Made by a program: the position numbers and the translations under genes
Source: DASPJR01 sp035628505
Lineage (GTDB): Bacteria; Planctomycetota; SZUA-567; H5-PLA8
Direction: 5' to 3'
Length of the DNA: 64,000 nucleotides
Assembly (NCBI GenBank): GCA_035628505.1
Contig: DASPJR010000014.1
Location: forward strand, 1-64,000
The notes under the pieces: model-generated
Database searches by the model: none
The model's input: only the letters and a program-made list of their open reading frames with translations
What the model was told of the DNA's origin: nothing
Shown here: piece by piece, positions 59,688 through 64,000 of the stretch
How the letters are laid out: the number at the start of each line of letters is the position of its first letter
Numbering within the stretch: position 1 is the first letter of the stretch

Positions 59688-61043
59688 ATGATCCAGAATC
59701 CGCAGACAACCTTGCGTCCATTCCGCCCCGGTATGGCGGTGAAAAATGGAAAGCTTTATCTTTTCACGGATTCGGGCGTTTGTGTTGTAAAGGTATGGCC
59801 GCGGCCGCAAGCCTGGGAACGCGACGAACTGCAGCCGGCATGGCATGCCTGCCGTCCCTACATCAATCTGCGTGATTTCAGCGCCTCGGGCTGCAGGGAA
59901 TTGCGCCGGCAGCCCGGGTGCAGCGAATACACTCTGCCCGAGGACGATGGTCAGCTTACGTTCGATTTTGGCGAAGACGTGCTGCTGGATCCGCGCCTGA
60001 ACTGGGCGTATCGGATGGAAGAGCAGTGCCGCAGGTTCCTTGAGAAGATCCCGCGCGAACTGCGCAGGATCATCCGGCTCTTCCCGGAACGGCACTTCGA
60101 CTTGCTGTGCCTGCTTGCCCGCTGCGGTCCTGCGGCCGCGGAGCTTCTTGGAGAAACAAATCCTGCATTGGGTTTCGCGCTGGCCCTGCCACGCAGTTTC
60201 ATGCGGCCAGCGGTGCAGCGCCCGTGGCGCTCCGTGCGGGCGCTTCTGCGCCGCAGACAACGCGATATCGCCGCACGGCTCGGGTTTGCGCCTTCTGAGG
60301 CGGGACGGCGGCTGCTCCTGAAAATACCGCACGAAAGCACCCGGCTTGCAAATTTGAAGGCTCTGTTACGGGCAATGGACGACCCGTTCTGGCTCAAAGC
60401 GCTGCAGCATGCCAAACGGCTGAACACCGGGGCGCTTCTGATCGCCGGCAACGCGCAGCTTCGCCGTTATGCCTCCGCCCGCTTCGTTCAGCAGCTCGGC
60501 AATGACGTATACCAGGACAGAGAGTCCTATGCGGTCCGGCAGTTGCGCGATGTCATTGAGATGCGCCACCTGCTCCCTGAGCGACGCCGTGCCTTCTGCG
60601 TGCACTCACTGGGTGAACTTGCAGCCTTGCACGAGGAATACGTTGCAACTATTAATGGTCACGGCGGAACGAGCGCACTCGCTGAACGCACTTACCCGCC
60701 GCCGCCCCTTCCGGACGAAGGACATACGATTACAGCGGTGAAGAATACAGGGGAACTGCGTGAGCTGGCGCAGGCGTGCTCAAATTGTGCTCTGACACGC
60801 AATAAGCGGATCTCAGAGTACTATTATGTTTATCGCGTGGAGTATAAAGGTGAGCTCGCGACACTGGCGCTTAGCGGTGAGAAAGGCGGGATTTATCGCG
60901 TTGAGGAAATGGCAGGACGGCGTAATGCGCGGTGCTCGCCGGCCCTGCGCAGCGAGGTTTGCCATTGGATTCAAAAGCACCAGCCTGCGTCAATGAAAGT
61001 CGCCGCTGCTCCAATCAGCGCAAACAGTGACAGGAGTATGTGA
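59688..61043 (+). CDS. PcfJ-like protein (tentative)
   Basis: A 451-residue protein. The N-terminal 130 residues contain a small beta region with Cys and Trp (SGVCVVKVWPRPQAW). The middle is helical and Arg-rich. The C-terminal 110 residues (VYRVEYKGELATLALSGEKGGIYRVEEMAGRRNARCSPALRSEVCHWI) resemble the PcfJ family domain, known from conjugative plasmids and phages and not assigned a reaction. ATG at 59688 has no strong ribosome-binding site, so the start is uncertain. It runs straight into the metallophosphoesterase gene (stop adjacent to GTG), forming a two-gene unit. No plasmid genes are nearby. Confidence 0.55.
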   Translation: MIQNPQTTLRPFRPGMAVKNGKLYLFTDSGVCVVKVWPRPQAWERDELQPAWHACRPYINLRDFSASGCRELRRQPGCSEYTLPEDDGQLTFDFGEDVLLDPRLNWAYRMEEQCRRFLEKIPRELRRIIRLFPERHFDLLCLLARCGPAAAELLGETNPALGFALALPRSFMRPAVQRPWRSVRALLRRRQRDIAARLGFAPSEAGRRLLLKIPHESTRLANLKALLRAMDDPFWLKALQHAKRLNTGALLIAGNAQLRRYASARFVQQLGNDVYQDRESYAVRQLRDVIEMRHLLPERRRAFCVHSLGELAALHEEYVATINGHGGTSALAERTYPPPPLPDEGHTITAVKNTGELRELAQACSNCALTRNKRISEYYYVYRVEYKGELATLALSGEKGGIYRVEEMAGRRNARCSPALRSEVCHWIQKHQPASMKVAAAPISANSDRSM

Positions 61044-61712
61044 GTGGAAATCAAGCTTGCCTGTTTCGCTGACACACACGGCGATCTGCCGACCGACATT
61101 GCGGATCCGGAAATTTCGGCCTGGCTGGTTGCAGGTGACGTGGCGCGGCACGGCGACGGAAAAACCTTTTGCAAGTGGGCGCGCTCTGCAGGCAAGAGGA
61201 TATTTTCCGTTCCGGGCAATCATGACTCGGGTGTGTTCGGAAGTAACGTGCTTGGCATCAGTACCATAAATGTGAGCGGAACCGCTCAGCGCGTTTCCAA
61301 ACGTATTATTGTTGCGGGTGTGGGCTGGTGCACGGACCGGTCTGGCGAATACTGGGTATTGCCGGGCGAAGCGCAATTAGAAAATGTCTGCTGGAGCGCG
61401 AGCAGCGCTGTGCTCGAGCTTCAAAAACCCGGCGATATTCTCGTGCTGCTGACGCATTATGCGCCGCGCGTACAATCACTGCCTCCCTATGAGCAGAAGG
61501 CGCCGGGATTCGTCTACGACTGCATCGGTGCACTAATAGATGAGCTCGCTCCGACAGTGCTCGTGCATGGACACACGCATCAATGGGCCGGCCGCTGCAC
61601 GCGTTACAACGATCAGACGTTGATCGTCTGTGCCGGTCCCGCTACGGGAATTCTGACGATCGACGAGATTACTAAGGAAGCGAACTTTGCGGCAGCGCAA
61701 GAATCGATCTGA
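61044..61712 (+). CDS. calcineurin-like metallophosphoesterase
   Basis: A 222-residue phosphoesterase with the metal-binding motifs in order: FADTHGDLP, VAGDVARHGD, VPGNHDSG, LLTHYAPR and VHGHTHQW. It is small and has no other domain; the substrate (nucleotide, nucleic acid or protein phosphate) is not predictable. GTG at 61044 immediately follows the previous stop, with AGGAG 7 bases upstream. Coupling to the PcfJ-like gene suggests a shared role. Confidence 0.88.
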   Translation: MEIKLACFADTHGDLPTDIADPEISAWLVAGDVARHGDGKTFCKWARSAGKRIFSVPGNHDSGVFGSNVLGISTINVSGTAQRVSKRIIVAGVGWCTDRSGEYWVLPGEAQLENVCWSASSAVLELQKPGDILVLLTHYAPRVQSLPPYEQKAPGFVYDCIGALIDELAPTVLVHGHTHQWAGRCTRYNDQTLIVCAGPATGILTIDEITKEANFAAAQESI

Positions 61713-61740
61713 ATTTCTGATTATAAATTAACACCTTTTT

Positions 61741-61769
61741 TATAATGTCCGTTCATACACATTGTGTAT
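61741..61769 (+). promoter_or_regulatory. candidate -10 box with overlapping operator dyad
   Basis: TATAAT (61741-61746) is followed 8 bases later by the perfect 7-1-7 palindrome ATACACATTGTGTAT (61755-61769), which would cover the transcription start. No convincing -35 box is visible. A repressor site for this promoter is plausible. Confidence 0.45.
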
Positions 61770-62038
61770 TCACAGCTTGTTCTGCTCAATAGTTAGTTCC
61801 GGCAGGGCTCGCCGTCTTTTCTCGGAACCGGTCGCGCCGCTGGCCGATTTGCAATTTATAAAATCATAGAGTTAATTGCTTTTGTACATGCACAGCCCGC
61901 GGGATGTTCCACTCCGCGCGGCATCCATGCGGCGCGCAGCCGCCGAGGTAATGCAAGAGCGCTCGATTCCAAGTTTCCGGAAGGTGCCTGTTGCAGCCAA
62001 TATGTCATGCAACAGTCCGCTTAAATACCGAGCTCTGT

Positions 62039-62072
62039 GCCTCAACTGTTGAGGCCGGCTTTAATTTTTTTT
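62039..62072 (+). terminator. hairpin plus delayed U-tract upstream of the sigma-like gene (attenuator-like)
   Basis: GCCTCAA-CTG-TTGAGGC (62039-62055) is a 7-bp hairpin; eight T's follow at 62065-62072 after a 9-base gap. The gap weakens the terminator reading, but its location 30 bases before the start codon suits attenuation. Confidence 0.35.
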
Positions 62073-62099
62073 AACCGCGGCCCGGAGGGATCAAACTTG

Positions 62100-63080
62100 A
62101 TGATTCAAATCGACAGCCTGACCCGCATTCAGCACTGCAGGCCCGGCTGGCAGCAAGATTGGGAGCTCTTCGCCGAAGCGCTGATCGCGCGCATGGAGCT
62201 GAAATCCCGACGCTACCGCTGGCCGAGCGAGTACGACCGGCAGGACTTCATCAGCGAAATGAGCGTCTTCTACCAGCGCCGCGCGAATGAAGGACAACTG
62301 CTCTCCGGCTGGGATGATTCCCGCGGAAGCGCGCTCGACTACCTGACGGGCCGGCTCTTCGACGGCCGGGCCAGGCAGTTCCTGCAGGAACTCTCGATCG
62401 CGCGCAGCAAGACAATTCCTCTGGTGACTGAGAATGACGAAGGCAGGCAGACGACGTATGAACCGCCTGCGCGGCGAAAGAGCTCCGGCTCGGCGCGCGT
62501 GCTGCGAGTCGATCTGGAACGCCTGCGGCTGGCTCTGCCCGACAGCGGCGAGATGACTAGGGTAACAGAGCTCGCGGCAATCGAACTCTTCCCAAGGCTC
62601 GACTGGAATGCGCCGCGCATGCCGCAACTGCGGCAGCATCTGGAAGAGCGGCTTGGCAGTGCGGAATGCGGCGCCGGCGCCTTGGACGCGCTGCGCCGGC
62701 TGCATGAACAGAAACAGCGCGAGTACGACGCGGAGGACCAAAGACTCTACGAGCAGCAGGAAAACTCCCGGAGCGGAGACTCTGGACAGGCGCAGTTGCT
62801 GCAGCGGCGTATCGACAAGCTGCGGGCCGAGCGGATCTTCCGGCCGCTCGATGCGCTGGCGCTCTGTGAACTTCTGGCGATCACCCGCGCCAATGCCGAT
62901 CAGCTGCTCAAGCGGTATATGGATTCGCTGAGCGAACTGCTGCCGGACGCGGCGGCGGCGTTCGAACGGCTTACAGGCCAGGCTTCGCAGCCTCAGCCGC
63001 GGCTACGCCTGGCACATGCGCGCGCCCGTACCTTCATGCCGAACTGTCAGAAATCATTCAACGAAGCGTATACAGCATAG
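62100..63080 (+). CDS. sigma-70-like regulatory protein (region 2 and region 4-like segments), tentative
   Basis: About 326 residues. Residues about 40-100 resemble sigma region 2 (YDRQDFISEMSVFYQRR...LSGWDDSRGSALDYLTGRLFDGRARQFLQEL). Near the C-terminus FRPLDALALCELLAITRANADQLLKRYMDSL resembles a region 4 helix-turn-helix. The central 120 residues are charged and unassigned. ATG at 62100 has GGAGGG 10 bases upstream; TTG at 62097 is an alternative. It is followed 49 bases later by a WYL-type regulator. It could be a divergent ECF-like factor or a sigma-derived DNA-binding protein. Confidence 0.6.
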   Translation: MIQIDSLTRIQHCRPGWQQDWELFAEALIARMELKSRRYRWPSEYDRQDFISEMSVFYQRRANEGQLLSGWDDSRGSALDYLTGRLFDGRARQFLQELSIARSKTIPLVTENDEGRQTTYEPPARRKSSGSARVLRVDLERLRLALPDSGEMTRVTELAAIELFPRLDWNAPRMPQLRQHLEERLGSAECGAGALDALRRLHEQKQREYDAEDQRLYEQQENSRSGDSGQAQLLQRRIDKLRAERIFRPLDALALCELLAITRANADQLLKRYMDSLSELLPDAAAAFERLTGQASQPQPRLRLAHARARTFMPNCQKSFNEAYTA

Positions 63081-63129
63081 TTATTCGTCGTACCTCAGAC
63101 GCAATCATCCAAAAACCGGGGGGAAGAGC

Positions 63130-63810
63130 ATGGACCGATTCGAACGTATTCTGTTCATACACAGCAAGCTCAGCCGAAAAAGCTACCCCACACAGGCGCG
63201 CCTGGCGTGCGAGCTCGAGGTTTCGGACAGAACGATTCGCCGCGACCTGGAGTACATGAAATCCGTACTGGGCGCGCCGCTGTTCTTCGATGAAGTCCGC
63301 CGCGGCTATACGTATGGCGACGCGGTCTTCGCGCTTCCCGCATCGCTCCTGAGCTGTTCGCAGCTCCAGGCGCTTCTGCTCGCGCGGCGCGCGCTGGAGC
63401 GCGACAACCAGGCGCCCTGGTACGCGCCGGCGAAAATGGCGTTCGATCGCATCCTGGAATCGCTGCCCGCGGCGGAAGTCCGCAGGCACGAGGACATGGC
63501 GGAAAAAATTGCGTTCGCCCCGCAGGATGTCTGGAGCGTGGACGGCGCGGTCTGGAAAAACCTGCTGCTCTGCATCGAAGGACAGGAAAGCGCAAAGCTG
63601 ACGCTCAAATCCTGCGCGGCTCCGCAGCTGTTCGATCCCTACCGCCTGATCGTCCAGCCTGCCTCAATCCTGCTCCACGGATGGTGCCATGCGCGTAAAG
63701 CCTGGGCGCAGATCGCGCTCAGCGAAATCATCTCGGTTGAATTCAGCGACCGCATCTTCGATGTAAAAGACGAATGCATCGGAACGAGGGTTGAAAGCTG
63801 CGTGGCGTGA
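63130..63810 (+). CDS. HTH/WYL-family transcriptional regulator lacking the WYL tripeptide
   Basis: A 226-residue YafY/DeoR-like regulator. Residues 1-60 are the winged helix-turn-helix (RFERILFIHSKLSRKSYPTQARLACELEVSDRTIRRDLEYMKSVLGAPL). Residues about 150-215 match the WYL ligand domain (KLTLKSCAAPQLFDPYRLIVQPASILLHGWCHARKAWAQIALSEIISVEF), but the Trp-Tyr-Leu triad is replaced by Ile-Leu-Leu. It is shorter than usual members (about 300), missing the C-terminal extension. GGGAAGAG precedes the ATG. Paired with the sigma-like gene; a repressor that senses a ligand or nucleic acid is likely. Confidence 0.82.
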   Translation: MDRFERILFIHSKLSRKSYPTQARLACELEVSDRTIRRDLEYMKSVLGAPLFFDEVRRGYTYGDAVFALPASLLSCSQLQALLLARRALERDNQAPWYAPAKMAFDRILESLPAAEVRRHEDMAEKIAFAPQDVWSVDGAVWKNLLLCIEGQESAKLTLKSCAAPQLFDPYRLIVQPASILLHGWCHARKAWAQIALSEIISVEFSDRIFDVKDECIGTRVESCVA

Positions 63811-63828
63811 TGCGTTTGCGGGACGGAC

Positions 63829-64000
63829 TTACGCCATTCCGGTGCTGAGTCCAATGTACGCGAGCGCAAGTTCGGCGTTGTCGCGGCACGTCGTCAGGAC
63901 TTCAGTGGCCAGCTCCGGCGCATTGCCCCACGAAATGCTGTGCGCCAGCTTCTCGACGCATTCCATGCGATCTGCATTCTGGCGCACCTGCCGCCAGACC
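63829..64000 (-). CDS. C-terminal fragment of an unrecognised gene (runs off the right edge)
   Basis: On the minus strand 57 codons read without a stop from the window edge to TAA at 63829-63831. The end reads ISWGNAPELATEVLTTC then LALAYIGLSTGMA, a helical stretch with sensible codon use. The rest lies outside the window, so no function is offered. It converges with the WYL gene. Confidence 0.5.
   Translation of the reverse strand, partial: VWRQVRQNADRMECVEKLAHSISWGNAPELATEVLTTCRDNAELALAYIGLSTGMA

Larger units (their letters stand above)
61713..62099 (+). other. 387-base complex leader before the sigma-like gene
   Basis: No gene seen; AT-rich at the left. It holds a -10-like box with an overlapping dyad (separate entry), an 8-bp inverted repeat CTGTTGCA/TGCAACAG (61988-61995, 62008-62015) with a 12-base loop, and a terminator-like hairpin next to the start codon. 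The density of symmetric elements suggests tight regulation. Confidence 0.5.

Noticed and set aside
59533..59721. N-terminal extension of the small unknown gene upstream of recC
   Set aside because: It would cover two inverted repeats and overlap the divergent PcfJ-like gene; the ATG at 59532 with an AAGGAGG site is simpler.

Overview
The window (about 58-60% G+C by eye, densely coding, no rRNA, tRNA, CRISPR array or insertion sequence seen) reads as bacterial chromosome. The protein repertoire points to a Planctomycetes/Verrucomicrobia-like (PVC) lineage or a neighbouring phylum: a DUF1501 protein next to a cytochrome-DUF1549-DUF1553 protein, two large secreted CxxCH 'membrane-bound dehydrogenase' proteins with HEAT-like repeats, NPCBM carbohydrate-binding domains, a Ser/Thr kinase coupled to an ECF sigma factor, and a XylR-type LacI/AraC regulator. 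An LpxH-type hydrolase suggests a lipid A-bearing, diderm envelope. The exact taxon cannot be fixed from the window.

Layout. 1-3265: end of a complex I operon (nuoC partial, nuoI, nuoD). 3282-8322 (minus): secreted DUF1501 and cytochrome/DUF1549/DUF1553 pair, divergent from a secreted alpha/beta hydrolase with an NPCBM tail (8625-11060). 11174-12843 (minus): LpxH-like hydrolase and a secreted helical protein. 13038-21734: FHA-TM-TPR protein, twin-VWA membrane protein, membrane-anchored TPR-like protein and J-domain/TPR protein, which together look like an envelope-associated assembly or signalling module. 21874-27975: ECF sigma factor, FecR-type anti-sigma factor and a large secreted GH2 glycosidase; the anti-sigma factor and the glycosidase share a C-terminal-type domain. 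28037-30461 (minus): small membrane protein, zinc alcohol dehydrogenase, SRPBCC protein. 30658-42495: XylR-like regulator, two PVC-type cytochrome dehydrogenases flanking a minus-strand sigma/kinase pair, and an N,N-dimethylformamidase-like Tat protein. 42611-44698: a single protein joining VWA, RsbW-type kinase and RsbV-type STAS domains. 44695-59532 (minus): recC-recB-recD-sbcD-sbcC with a small unknown gene at its head. 59688-63810: PcfJ-like protein, metallophosphoesterase, a structured 387-base leader, a sigma-70-like protein and a WYL-type regulator. A truncated minus-strand gene runs off the right edge.

How the genes fit together. Regulation dominates: two sigma factors with linked membrane signalling proteins, a third sigma-like gene paired with a WYL regulator, and a self-contained partner-switch protein. 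Secreted carbohydrate- and heme-linked enzymes are the likely outputs. The most unusual items are the VWA-RsbW-RsbV fusion, the domain shared between anti-sigma factor and secreted glycosidase, the FHA/VWA/TPR/J-domain envelope cluster, and the RecBCD-SbcCD co-operon.
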